64,000 nucleotides of DNA from Marinococcus halophilus (GTDB lineage: Bacteria > Bacillota > Bacilli > Bacillales > Marinococcaceae). The notes below the pieces were generated by a model. It was given only the letters and a program-made list of their open reading frames with translations, was not told the DNA's origin and ran no database searches. Made by a program: the position numbers and the translations under genes. The DNA lies in the NCBI RefSeq assembly GCF_002265875.1, contig NZ_NPFA01000009.1, positions 88,618-152,617 of the forward strand, written 5' to 3'. Shown here piece by piece: positions 35,570 to 44,202 of the stretch (position 1 is the first letter of the stretch; the number at the start of each line of letters is the position of its first letter).

Positions 35570-35583
35570 ACCCTTAATTAAAA

Positions 35584-35601
35584 TATCTTTAATTAAAGAT
35601 A
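35584..35601. promoter_or_regulatory. MhqR-type operator, copy 1 (perfect palindrome)
   Basis: TATCTTTAATTAAAGATA is a perfect 18-bp palindrome just upstream of the mhqR-like start, where it would block its own promoter. Only the central pair differs from copy 2. Confidence 0.82.
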
Positions 35602-35696
35602 ATACTACACTTAGCTTTTTAATATGTCAAGATCCTGTAAATTAATTTAAAAAACGACCATCCTTCCAAAGAGAAGAACATGTACAGTTACTTTAG

Positions 35697-35981
35697 TCAT
35701 AACAATTTTTTCTTTCTTTTCTTTTCCTTCATGAGTAGCACTTTTTCTTTTCTTTTCCGCGGAGGCAGGATCCAACGGTAGCTTTCCTTCCATTCATTTC
35801 CCTCTTCTACGGCAAAATTCTTATGAAGGCTGAAATACAATAAATAAAGCAGACTCAATACGTGGATGCCTTTCATCCAGCCGGCAAACAGCGGCTGCGG
35901 AGTAAAGGCCTCTAAAAGAATATTTGCAGCAGCAATGATGGCTAAAATTACTTTAAACGAAAATACCAGTAATAATATCAT
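35697..35981 (-). CDS. small membrane protein, 94 aa
   Basis: A 94-residue protein with two membrane segments (about 3-24 and 33-53) and a very basic tail ending in repeated Lys/Arg, which should stay in the cytoplasm. ATG at 35981 is placed nine bases after AAGGAG; a GTG two codons earlier is the alternative. I do not recognise its family. It is a single-gene unit. Confidence 0.55.
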   Translation of the reverse strand: MILLLVFSFKVILAIIAAANILLEAFTPQPLFAGWMKGIHVLSLLYLLYFSLHKNFAVEEGNEWKESYRWILPPRKRKEKVLLMKEKKRKKKLL

Positions 35982-36049
35982 AGGCACTTGCTCCTTCCCG
36001 AAAAGCTATTATACCAAAAAAGCAGCTGCAATCCTCTTTTTTCCAAAAA

Positions 36050-36079
36050 TATAACCGGCCGATGATTTCGGCCGGTTAT
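36050..36079 (-). terminator. terminator of the 83-aa gene
   Basis: AACCGGCCGA / TCGGCCGGTT stem, with ATATTTTTGG after it on the minus strand. It overlaps the last codon of the gene. Confidence 0.75.
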
Positions 36080-36327
36080 TCGTTTTCGCCTTTTTCGAGT
36101 GTCCCGTCCAGGTGAAAAACAACTCCGCGCTGCTCTATCGTTGTCTGACCCATCTCAAATAGTACTGTTCCTGCCTGCGGGGTGAGACGGTCCTTCGTTT
36201 CGTAATTCACGTGCACGGCCCGCTCATCATTTTTTTCCACGAAATTGATCGTATACTGAATGTTATGGCCTTCGCTGCTTTTAGTAGTATGCGTGCCTTT
36301 TTCTGGTTTAAACGTAATTTCGGTCAT
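36076..36327 (-). CDS. hypothetical protein, 83 aa
   Basis: A small hydrophilic protein without signal or membrane segment. It is rich in Thr, Glu and Lys and alternates polar and hydrophobic residues (ITFKPEKGTH, IQYTINFVEKND, AVHVNYETKD, GVVFHLDGTLE), suggesting a beta-sheet fold. ATG follows GGGAGG. Not recognised. It has its own terminator. Confidence 0.6.
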   Translation of the reverse strand: MTEITFKPEKGTHTTKSSEGHNIQYTINFVEKNDERAVHVNYETKDRLTPQAGTVLFEMGQTTIEQRGVVFHLDGTLEKGENE

Positions 36328-36404
36328 TGAAGAACCTCCCTTTTCTTACGGTCTGGTTCTCTTTACCCGCCCAGCGTTCACGTTCAACCATCTAATATTT
36401 ATTA

Positions 36405-37790
36405 TTATGAAGCAATTTTCAATACCCGGCCGACACTAATCACACTCGTATTGGAAATATTATTATCCGCAGCAATTTTTTGAACCGTAGTGTCATATCT
36501 TCTAGCGATGCTATATAGCGTATCCCCCGCTTTCACGGTGTACGTAGTGGAGGAAGCAGGCGGAGCGGTCGTGCCTTTACCTGGAATTTTCAGGACCTGG
36601 CCGACCCGGATCACGTTCGAACTCGTCGGGATGCCGTTCGCTTTTTTCAGCTCGGTCACGCTTACGTTGTTACGGTTCGCGATGCTGTACAGCGTATCCC
36701 CTGATTTCACGGTATACGTGACGGATTCAGCCGGTGGCGGAGTAGTGGCCCCTTTACCCGGAATTTTCAGAACCTGGCCGACCCGGATCACGTTCGAACT
36801 CGTCGGGATGCCGTTCGCTTTTTTCAGCTCGGTTACGCTTACGTTGTTACGGTTCGCGATGCTGTACAGCGTATCCCCTGATTTCACGGTATACGTGCCG
36901 GATTCAGCCGGTGGCGGAGTAGTGGTCCCTTTACCCGGAATTTTCAGAACCTGGCCGACCCGGATCACATTCGAGCTCGTCGGGATGCCGTTCGCTTTTT
37001 TCAGCTCGGTCACGCTTACGTTGTTACGGTTCGCGATGCTGTACAGCGTATCCCCTGATTTCACGGTATATGAAGCCCCGTCCGACGGTGCACCCTGAAG
37101 CTGCAGTAATTCTGAGACTGTTACAAATTTGTAGCCTTGTGCTTTCAGCTTCGTAATCATCTCCGGCAGCGCAGCTGGCGTACCAGGGGCGCCTGCTCCG
37201 GTATGCATCAATACGATGGAGCCTGGTTCAATATTATTCACTACTTTATTCAGCACCTGGGTTTTCGAAAGGCCCCTCCAGTCAATTGTATCGATATTCC
37301 AGTGAAGAGTATGCGTATAGCCGGCATCTCCTACTGCTTTAAGCACGGTGGAATTGGTAGCGCCAAACGGAGCCCGAAAAATTGGCTTGGTTGATTTACC
37401 GGTAGTGCTTTTCACCAGGGCTTCGGTGTCTGCTAATTCTTTTTTCATTTTAGTAGTGGAAATGGTGGTGAAATCAGGATGGGAGTATGAATGATTGCCG
37501 AGCTGGTGTCCGGCAGCAGCGATATTCCGTATGGACTGCGGATGATCTTTCGTTCCGCCCCCCGTTAAGAAAAAGGTCGCTTTCACGTTGTGAGTCGACA
37601 GTGTCTGAAGAATTCTCGAAATGTTTGCCCCGTCCGCGCCGTCATCAAAAGTCAGTGCTACTACCTTGCTAGAAGTGTTGCCTTTCACTACATACTTTGA
37701 ACTGGCGGCATCCGCCTGCAACGGGAACGAAAAACAGGTAACAAGCAAAAACACTAGAAGGACAGCGGCTTTTAACCACTTCATACCCAT
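36405..37790 (-). CDS. secreted polysaccharide deacetylase with four LysM repeats
   Basis: A 461-residue exported protein. The signal peptide is about 1-28, followed by a NodB-type deacetylase domain (about 40-230) with TFDDG (first Asp catalytic base, second metal ligand), GNHSYSH (two metal His), RAPFGA, DTIDWRG and LMHTG. Four LysM peptidoglycan-binding repeats follow; the first three are almost identical 59-residue units, the fourth is divergent. It should deacetylate peptidoglycan or another N-acetyl glycan while bound to the wall. ATG 37790 has GGGGTG six bases upstream. It lies next to galE and the pel genes, so a glycan substrate from that locus is possible. Confidence 0.92.
   Translation of the reverse strand: MGMKWLKAAVLLVFLLVTCFSFPLQADAASSKYVVKGNTSSKVVALTFDDGADGANISRILQTLSTHNVKATFFLTGGGTKDHPQSIRNIAAAGHQLGNHSYSHPDFTTISTTKMKKELADTEALVKSTTGKSTKPIFRAPFGATNSTVLKAVGDAGYTHTLHWNIDTIDWRGLSKTQVLNKVVNNIEPGSIVLMHTGAGAPGTPAALPEMITKLKAQGYKFVTVSELLQLQGAPSDGASYTVKSGDTLYSIANRNNVSVTELKKANGIPTSSNVIRVGQVLKIPGKGTTTPPPAESGTYTVKSGDTLYSIANRNNVSVTELKKANGIPTSSNVIRVGQVLKIPGKGATTPPPAESVTYTVKSGDTLYSIANRNNVSVTELKKANGIPTSSNVIRVGQVLKIPGKGTTAPPASSTTYTVKAGDTLYSIARRYDTTVQKIAADNNISNTSVISVGRVLKIAS
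36574..37065 (-). repeat. three near-identical 177-bp LysM-coding repeats
   Basis: Three successive copies of a 177-bp unit (59 codons) encode LysM domains 1-3. They differ by only a few bases, including silent ones, which points to recent duplication or ongoing gene conversion. The fourth LysM lies outside and is clearly older. Confidence 0.88.
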
Positions 37791-37970
37791 CCTGCTCACC
37801 CCATTTATTTAGTTATGCCGGTCGCCCGGCATATGTACGAGTGAACAATCATTCATTATTTCCTTTATTATACTTCTAATTTAGTAATAAGTACCGTGCT
37901 TAAAGTACTATATTTTATACATATAAAGTACATTTTTTTAGAAATATCTCTTAAATTTAGAAATAAAAAC

Positions 37971-37998
37971 AAAAAAGCCTGATAAAACAGGCTTTTTT
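37971..37998 (-). terminator. galE terminator
   Basis: AAAAAGCCTG / CAGGCTTTTT stem with a six-base loop followed by T's on the minus strand. It ends the galE unit. Confidence 0.85.
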
Positions 37999-38013
37999 CT
38001 TAACAGTTACTAT

Positions 38014-39027
38014 TTACACAGTAAAATACCCTTCTGGATTATGTTTAATCCAACGCCAGGAATCTTCGCACATATCTTTGACTCCTTTATCAGCGGTCCA
38101 GCCCAACTCGTCACGTGCCTTAGCTGGATCTGCATAACAAACAGCAATATCTCCCGGACGGCGGTTCTTTATTTCATACGGAACTTCTTTTCCGGAGGCT
38201 TTTTCGAATGCTTCTACTAATTCCAGTACGCTGTAGCCCTGTCCGGTGCCAAGATTAAATTCTCCGATTCCAGGCCCCTCCATTGATTTATGCAGAGCAC
38301 TCAAATGGCCCTTTGCAAGATCTACCACGTGAATATAGTCGCGCACTCCCGTGCCGTCCTTTGTAGGGTAATCATCGCCGAACACGTTCAGCTGCGGAAG
38401 CTTTCCGACCGCTACCTGTGTTATATACGGCATCAAATTATTCGGGATGCCGCTTGGAGATTCCCCGATTCGGCCGCTCGGATGGGCACCGATCGGATTA
38501 AAGTACCGGAGGATGGAAATACTCCATTCGTGATCGGACACATAAAGATCCCGGAGAATATCTTCAATCATTAGTTTCGAATTTCCATACGGATTCGTTG
38601 CCTGCAACTCAAAGTCTTCTGTAATTGGATTTGTTTTTGGCGTACCATATACTGTAGCCGAGGACGAAAAAATCATTTTCTTTACATTAAATTTTTTCAT
38701 TGTTTCAAGAAGAATAATACTTCCGGTAATATTGTTATGGTAGTATTTGAGCGGAACTTCCACTGATTCTCCAACCGCCTTTAATCCTGCGAGGTGAATA
38801 ACCGCTTCGATGTCGAATCTTTCAAATATGCTCTCCATTTCTTTGCGGTCAAGCAGATCCACATCAAAGTATTCGAGGCTTTTTCCAGTAATTTCTTCCA
38901 CCCGCCTCAGAGAGACGGAACGGCTGTTGGAAAAATTATCAATAACTATTACTTCATGGCCTTCTTCCAACAGCTCTACGCAAATATGGCTTCCTATATA
39001 CCCTGCGCCTCCGGTTACTAGTATCAT
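38014..39027 (-). CDS. galE: UDP-glucose/UDP-N-acetylglucosamine 4-epimerase
   Basis: A 337-residue extended short-chain dehydrogenase. GGAGYIGS binds NAD at the N-terminus, SSSATVYG near 123 carries the catalytic Ser, and YGNSK near 146 carries the Tyr-Lys pair. It interconverts UDP-Glc/UDP-Gal and, in many Firmicutes, UDP-GlcNAc/UDP-GalNAc. Pel is a GalNAc/GlcNAc polymer, and an epimerase gene accompanies pel in Gram-positive bacteria, so supply of UDP-GalNAc is the likely job here. ATG 39027 is preferred over GTG 39030 because it is better placed after GGGGGAG. Confidence 0.93.
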   Translation of the reverse strand: MILVTGGAGYIGSHICVELLEEGHEVIVIDNFSNSRSVSLRRVEEITGKSLEYFDVDLLDRKEMESIFERFDIEAVIHLAGLKAVGESVEVPLKYYHNNITGSIILLETMKKFNVKKMIFSSSATVYGTPKTNPITEDFELQATNPYGNSKLMIEDILRDLYVSDHEWSISILRYFNPIGAHPSGRIGESPSGIPNNLMPYITQVAVGKLPQLNVFGDDYPTKDGTGVRDYIHVVDLAKGHLSALHKSMEGPGIGEFNLGTGQGYSVLELVEAFEKASGKEVPYEIKNRRPGDIAVCYADPAKARDELGWTADKGVKDMCEDSWRWIKHNPEGYFTV

Positions 39028-39137
39028 CACTGATCTCCCCCAAAATTTGGTTATTTATTATTTCCAAACTACATCATTTTCTTTTGAATAACAACACTCT
39101 TCTACGATAGAACCTTTGCTGTCCTGCTTTCTTTGCC

Positions 39138-39992
39138 CTACTCCCAGATGTTATATCCATGCGTAGAATGAAAATGGCAGAAGCCATGAGATTCTGCATA
39201 CTTCCGGCTTTCTTTTTCTTCCCTTCCCGAGACGGTCAGCACTTCAATTTTATATTTTTTCCGCAGCTTTTTTAATTTGGCAATTTTCTGTTGCGCCCAT
39301 TCATCCCCAGCAACTGCAGAATAATCAAATCCTTCCCACATAATGCCGTCTACAAACGGGTACGTAGTCGTGCTGAGTGTATCGAAACCCCAATTTTGGA
39401 TGACGGCCAGCTGCGAATGTTTTTCTTTAATACCCCGCATAAATGCAGCTATCGCCACCCGCTGTTCCCGCAGTGTTTTCGGGTGGTTTTCATGCTCGTC
39501 ATCGATATTTCCCACCGTGTCTAAAAACACGCCATCACACCCTTTGGCGTGAATCTGTTTCGTTACTTCGTTCAAAAGCACCTCACGGTAGTGAGAGGCA
39601 TTCATGTCCATTAAATAGGAATCCCACTGCTTGTAATATACGAGGGTCCCGCGGCGCCGGAAAAAATCTTTTTCGTCCAGCTGTACATATAAAGCTTCAT
39701 TCCACCGGTCAGCTTCCATCGCATTAATATAGCCGTAAACTCTTGTGCCTGCCCGCTGAATGTACTTTACCTGCTGCCTTGTATAGTATACCGGCTCGAT
39801 GATCACCACATCATAATTTTTCATCTTTTTGAGTATGGTTTTGTTTGGAGAATCATAAAAAATCTTGTAATTTTTTATTTCACCCATTGAAGGAGCGCCA
39901 TGAGAAGCGGGTTTTAGCTTCATTAGAAAAGACTCATAAAAAAATAGAGAAAAATTTGTAACAAAAATCATTTTTTGTGAGATAATACCCAT
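39138..39992 (-). CDS. GH114-like endo-alpha-1,4-polygalactosaminidase family protein
   Basis: A 284-residue TIM-barrel glycosidase-like protein. Visible motifs are YDVVIIEPVYYT (about 60), VYGYINAMEADRW (about 85), GVFLDTVGNID with candidate catalytic D158, and GIMWEGFDYS with candidate E220. This is the fold of GH114 galactosaminidases and of the hydrolase domain of Pseudomonas PelA. It faces the pel operon across a 214-bp gap. Gram-positive PelA lacks its own hydrolase domain, so this may be the missing Pel-trimming enzyme. The N-terminus (about 8-24) is only weakly hydrophobic, so export is uncertain. AAGGGGGAG precedes the ATG. Confidence 0.8.
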   Translation of the reverse strand: MGIISQKMIFVTNFSLFFYESFLMKLKPASHGAPSMGEIKNYKIFYDSPNKTILKKMKNYDVVIIEPVYYTRQQVKYIQRAGTRVYGYINAMEADRWNEALYVQLDEKDFFRRRGTLVYYKQWDSYLMDMNASHYREVLLNEVTKQIHAKGCDGVFLDTVGNIDDEHENHPKTLREQRVAIAAFMRGIKEKHSQLAVIQNWGFDTLSTTTYPFVDGIMWEGFDYSAVAGDEWAQQKIAKLKKLRKKYKIEVLTVSGREEKESRKYAESHGFCHFHSTHGYNIWE

Positions 39993-40206
39993 AATGCTCC
40001 CCCTTATAGATAGTAATCACGCGTTAAAGCACAGAGATAGGACTGGTCCTTTTTAAGTGCAGGGATTTATGAACCATGCCATTAAACCCTGAAGACCGCA
40101 TTTTCAATTCTTTTGTAAGTATAAAGTTTTACTGATCTTACCCTGAGAGTGCGGTCCTGGCAATACGGTACATAAACCTAATATAACTTTTTGAAGAGGT
40201 GATGGG
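39993..40206. promoter_or_regulatory. divergent promoter region between the GH114-like gene and pelD
   Basis: A 214-bp gap that must hold both promoters. It contains an AGGAC-TG-GTCCT inverted repeat (40039-40050), a direct repeat ACCCTGA at 40086-40092 and 40140-40146, and a 7-bp inverted repeat GACCGCA (40094-40100) / TGCGGTC (40150-40156) framing an AT-rich stretch. I could not fit the c-di-GMP riboswitch consensus to either strand. The repeats are candidate operator or looping sites. Confidence 0.5.
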
Positions 40207-41442
40207 ATGATTTACACGCAGAAAAATGTGTGGAGAAAAGTTGCGGAGCTGCTCGTTGTCGTTCTTGTACTGGGAGTCATCGATCAGGCATTTCAGTTGG
40301 GAATGCTTGATTGGACGCTTAATCCATTTTTGTTTGCTATATTGTTTTTTTCTCTGCGATACGGCATTAATATTGCCATTCTGAGCTTTTTTACGACCCT
40401 TGTGTATCATGTTATTGCCACGTTCACAGCAGGCGATGATTTATTTCTGCTGTTTTATGATACCGGTGACTATCTTTATTTATTGTTTTCCCTGCTTTTG
40501 GCTGTTATATGCGGCCTTTACAGCTCGTCCTACCGGGAGCGTTACGAAAGCCTTACGTACACCCAGGATGAATTAAAAGATGATAATAAAGAACTGACCA
40601 AAACCATTAGAGAACTCGAGGAGTCCCAGCGTGTCATGCAAGAGAAGGTACTGGATTCCGAGCATACTCTTGCCCAGATTTACCAGGTCGGCCTCAAGCT
40701 CGATCAGCCGACGCCGGAGCTTGTGCGAAACGAAGCCATTGCGATTATCTCCGATTTATTTAAAGCTGATAATATTGCGATTTATCACGTCGACTCGTCT
40801 AAAAGATCTCTCCGTCTGAGAGTCCGCCAGGGAAGCTCGCAGGTGCTCCCACAAACTGTATTTCTAAGCGAAGAATCTTCTTTTTACCAACGTTTATTTA
40901 CAGAAAAAGCAATCACGCTTCGCAACGTCAAAGACGAGCAAAACGCTCCGGTAATTGCCGGCCCTATTGTTTATAATAAAGAAATTCAGGAAGTGCTGAT
41001 TATCGATCAGCTTGATTTCGCCCGCCTCACTACCCATGAAATTCAAATCATGTCCTTTGTGCTCGACTGGATTTCCAATCGTATTGAAAAAGCACGTGAG
41101 TGGCAGGCGAAGGATGAAGAGAAACAAATGCTTCCAGGTACAAACGTCTATTATAAAGAAGCCTTCGACGCCCATGTGGCTCAGCAGGACGTGCGCCAGG
41201 AAGAATACGGTGTGCCTTACAGCACGGCAGCCATTCAGTTTGACCGCTTTGAAGGAATGTCTGTCGCCGAAGCTGAGGTTATTTTACGGACTTATCTGCG
41301 CGAAATAGATATTATTGGCTTTGAGTCCAACCAAAGCGTTCTCTATTTCCTTCTCCCGGGCACCGATGCTGAAAACGCCCAAGTAGTAGAAAAGCGGATC
41401 AAGAAAGCCTTAAAGGAAAAAGGAGGTACTCATGCTGGGTAA
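40207..41442 (+). CDS. pelD: PelD, c-di-GMP receptor of Pel polysaccharide secretion
   Basis: A 411-residue membrane protein. Four membrane segments (about 12-30, 38-56, 58-75, 88-106) precede a coiled coil (about 108-155), a GAF domain (about 160-295) and a degenerate GGDEF domain (about 310-405). The GGDEF active site is replaced by SNQSV (374-378), but an RxxD inhibitory-site motif, REID at 365-368, is kept at the correct spacing. This is exactly what a c-di-GMP receptor without cyclase activity should show. It starts the operon after a GAAGAGGTGATGGG site and overlaps pelE by 11 bases. Confidence 0.9.
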   Translation: MIYTQKNVWRKVAELLVVVLVLGVIDQAFQLGMLDWTLNPFLFAILFFSLRYGINIAILSFFTTLVYHVIATFTAGDDLFLLFYDTGDYLYLLFSLLLAVICGLYSSSYRERYESLTYTQDELKDDNKELTKTIRELEESQRVMQEKVLDSEHTLAQIYQVGLKLDQPTPELVRNEAIAIISDLFKADNIAIYHVDSSKRSLRLRVRQGSSQVLPQTVFLSEESSFYQRLFTEKAITLRNVKDEQNAPVIAGPIVYNKEIQEVLIIDQLDFARLTTHEIQIMSFVLDWISNRIEKAREWQAKDEEKQMLPGTNVYYKEAFDAHVAQQDVRQEEYGVPYSTAAIQFDRFEGMSVAEAEVILRTYLREIDIIGFESNQSVLYFLLPGTDAENAQVVEKRIKKALKEKGGTHAG

Positions 41443-42367
41443 TCTCACACAGCCGACGATACTAGTGATCCTTTTTTACATCGTTCACGCCGTCGTTTTA
41501 TTTGCAGCAGCAAAAGCTGCAAATAAAAGACTTCAGTCCGAGCAGCACGGAGCTGTCATTTGGATAGTGCTGATCAGCTGTTTTCTTCCACTGCTTGGGG
41601 AAGTGCTGGGCCTCCTCGCCTGGTGGGCTTCCAAGCGGGTGGATTCAAATAAAATCGTCTCTGACTATACAGACTACGTAAAGTTTCAGCCGATTAACCT
41701 GGAACACCTGCGACACGAAGCAAAAGACAACAAAAATCTCACTCCTCTGATGGAAGCATTCACAAATGATAATCAGCCGGATCGTAAAAGCTTAATGCTG
41801 AAGCTTATCAACTCCAACATCTCAGACAAAGGAAAGTATTTAAACCTCGGTCTTAACAATGATGATTCGGAAACTGTACACTATGCGGCGACGACGATGA
41901 ATCTGCTTGTGGACCGCTACGAAAAAAGTCTTGATACAGCGAGGGCAGAGCATGAACACTTCTACAGTGAAGAGACTCTCAGTAGATTAATAGGTATTTA
42001 CCGCGGCTACCTGGACAGCCGTTTACTGGATGACCATTCGCAGGAGCACCTCCGCTATGTATTTCTTCAATTTTTAGAACAGTCAGCCAAGGATTTCCCA
42101 GGCCATATGGAGGTTTTTAACCAGCTTGGATATATTTACCTGCAGCACGGCTCTGCGACCCAGGCGGTTAATACGTATATGTATATGCTCCAGGCATTTC
42201 CTCACAAAGCTGACGGCTATTTAAATTTAATTGAGTATTATTATAACCAAAAAGATTGGTCCGGGATTGAGCAGGTGCTCACCCGGATGCATGAAAATGT
42301 GGATGTAGATAAAATACCGGAAAACCGCCAGTATATTGTCAGGCAGATGGGGGGTGTCGTTTCGTGA
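41432..42367 (+). CDS. pelE: PelE, inner-membrane TPR protein of the Pel machinery
   Basis: A 311-residue protein with two membrane helices (about 9-27 and 42-66) and a long helical region with TPR-like repeats toward the C-terminus (FPGHMEVFNQLGYIYLQHGSATQAVNTYMYMLQAFPHKADGYLNLIEYYYNQKDW, about 220-275). PelE works with PelD and PelG in the membrane complex. GGAGG in the end of pelD precedes the ATG. It shares four bases with the next gene. Confidence 0.85.
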   Translation: MLGNLTQPTILVILFYIVHAVVLFAAAKAANKRLQSEQHGAVIWIVLISCFLPLLGEVLGLLAWWASKRVDSNKIVSDYTDYVKFQPINLEHLRHEAKDNKNLTPLMEAFTNDNQPDRKSLMLKLINSNISDKGKYLNLGLNNDDSETVHYAATTMNLLVDRYEKSLDTARAEHEHFYSEETLSRLIGIYRGYLDSRLLDDHSQEHLRYVFLQFLEQSAKDFPGHMEVFNQLGYIYLQHGSATQAVNTYMYMLQAFPHKADGYLNLIEYYYNQKDWSGIEQVLTRMHENVDVDKIPENRQYIVRQMGGVVS

Positions 42368-44202
42368 GAAAACAGATGATGAAATCAACGGTGGGGCTCT
42401 TTGTGGTGATTTTAAGCGTCCTTCTTATTCTTCAATTCATCAGGCTCGAACGTTTTCAGCTTTGGCTCCCCCACCAGGCCTCAAATACAGCGGAAAAAAC
42501 GGAAACAATGAACTCAAGCAACGCGGAAACGGCAGGGGAAGAAATGAACATCTACGTGCACGAAAACGACAGCGACCTTTCTAAAAACACGTTGAATAAC
42601 TTTGAACATGCCCTGGATTACGCCAAAGTGCCTTATACCGAAATTTCTCAGGATGAAATTGCAGACCTTGAGCCCTCTCCTTATAATGTGCTTGTGCTTG
42701 CCGGCGAACACGCCGAGGAATGGCCTTTTGAAGAGATAGAATCATTTGTCGAAGAAGGGGGCCGTCTCTTTATCGGAGCCCGTTTTATCGATACACGCTA
42801 CAACGAAATGCTCGGTATCGATGATGTGAATGATTTCAGCAACCGGCAGGGCCTGACGTTTGAGCAGGAACTTTTTCCAGGCTATACGGACCTTGGCAAT
42901 GATTCAGCACTTTTTTCGCACAGCATCGCCAACATGACGCTGCGTGAAGGAGCCGAGCCTTATTTATCCACTGAAGGCGACCCGTTGATGTGGACCAATG
43001 AATACGGGGAGGGCAAAGCTCTTTTTTGGAATACGACTGCTATGGAAATGAAAAATGCACGCGGCATGCTTCTCCAATCACTTTCTATTCTTCCGCCTGC
43101 TTTTGCAAGCAGCCAGGCTGATATTAAAATGGCCCACATTGACGATTTCCCTGCGCCAGCACCGTCGGCGGAAGATGAGCAAATTGCCAGTCAATACAAC
43201 ATGTCTGTGGAAGACTTTTATGCCGATGTCTGGTGGGAGGACATGAAACAAATCGGCATGGATCATGACCTTACGTACACCGGGTTAATAATTGGCACAT
43301 ACCAGGATACGATGGATCTCACAGCGGAAGAACTTATTGAAAGTGACCGATTCCCCCTGCTTTTCTTCGGCAGAAACGTCTACCGGCACGACGGGGAGAT
43401 CGGCCTGCACGGTTACAATCACCAGCCGCTTGTAACCGAAGACGATCCTATGGATCCCGAACTTTTATACACCCCGTGGGAAGATAAAGAAAAAATGAAG
43501 GAGTCACTGACACGGGTAGAAGAAGTATTTCAGCATTACTATCCTGAAGAAGAGTTCAAAACGTATGTCCCTCCTTCCAACGTTTTAAACAGAACGGGAA
43601 TTGAAGCAATCCACGAAGCTCTGCCAAGCATCAATACGATCGCTTCCCTCTATACCGGCGAAGGGGAAGGAAGCTTTATCCAGGAGTTTGAAGAAGACGA
43701 AAAATATCCGTCACTTTACCATTTCCCCCGTATTTCCAGTGGATATTGGGAAAGCGCGGATTCACAATTTATTCAGGCAGACGCTATTGCCAACTTCGGC
43801 GTGTTTTCCCACTTTATTCACCCGGATGACGTGCTTGACCCGGACCGGGCCTATGGGGACGGCTGGGAGGATATGAAAGCTCAGTTTGAGGACATGGCGG
43901 TTTTTGTCGAAAACACTTATCCATACCTCGACAGCATGACCCAGGCGCAGGCGACTGAACGAATAAAAAGCTATCAGGCCTCAAACATTGAAGTCACGTA
44001 CAATGAAGACAGAATTATGATTCAGGGGGAAAACCTGCTTGAGCCATCCACCATGATGCTTCGTGTTGATAAAGGTACTTCTATCGAAACGGGAAGCTTT
44101 GATTTCGGTTCAATCGAAGCCTATGGGGGCACCGGCACACTGTACCGTCTCACTCTTGAAGAGCCGCAGGCTGAAATTCCATTAAAGGATGATGCTTCAT
44201 GA
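42364..44202 (+). CDS. pelA: PelA deacetylase (DUF2194 type, Gram-positive PelA-DA)
   Basis: A 612-residue protein with an N-terminal signal anchor (about 8-26), an alpha/beta region (about 55-250) and a deacetylase-like domain whose metal-binding residues lie in HIDDFPAPAP (about 259-268) and GLHGYNHQP (about 340-348). Gram-positive PelA keeps the deacetylase but lacks the glycoside hydrolase of the Pseudomonas protein. It should partly deacetylate the Pel polymer outside the membrane. GTG start overlapping the pelE stop, preceded by GGGGGGTG. It overlaps pelF by four bases. Confidence 0.87.
   Translation: MRKQMMKSTVGLFVVILSVLLILQFIRLERFQLWLPHQASNTAEKTETMNSSNAETAGEEMNIYVHENDSDLSKNTLNNFEHALDYAKVPYTEISQDEIADLEPSPYNVLVLAGEHAEEWPFEEIESFVEEGGRLFIGARFIDTRYNEMLGIDDVNDFSNRQGLTFEQELFPGYTDLGNDSALFSHSIANMTLREGAEPYLSTEGDPLMWTNEYGEGKALFWNTTAMEMKNARGMLLQSLSILPPAFASSQADIKMAHIDDFPAPAPSAEDEQIASQYNMSVEDFYADVWWEDMKQIGMDHDLTYTGLIIGTYQDTMDLTAEELIESDRFPLLFFGRNVYRHDGEIGLHGYNHQPLVTEDDPMDPELLYTPWEDKEKMKESLTRVEEVFQHYYPEEEFKTYVPPSNVLNRTGIEAIHEALPSINTIASLYTGEGEGSFIQEFEEDEKYPSLYHFPRISSGYWESADSQFIQADAIANFGVFSHFIHPDDVLDPDRAYGDGWEDMKAQFEDMAVFVENTYPYLDSMTQAQATERIKSYQASNIEVTYNEDRIMIQGENLLEPSTMMLRVDKGTSIETGSFDFGSIEAYGGTGTLYRLTLEEPQAEIPLKDDAS

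Noticed and set aside
36490..37098. 202-codon plus-strand open frame opposite the LysM repeats
   Set aside because: It is the antisense of the repeated LysM codons; its own repeats simply mirror them.
40030..40055. Intrinsic terminator at the AGGAC-TG-GTCCT repeat followed by T5
   Set aside because: The loop would have only two bases, so it is more likely a DNA site than an RNA hairpin.
39993..40206. c-di-GMP riboswitch upstream of pelD
   Set aside because: I looked for the GEMM-I core and the class II pattern on both strands. GCACAG occurs, but the rest of the consensus does not follow.
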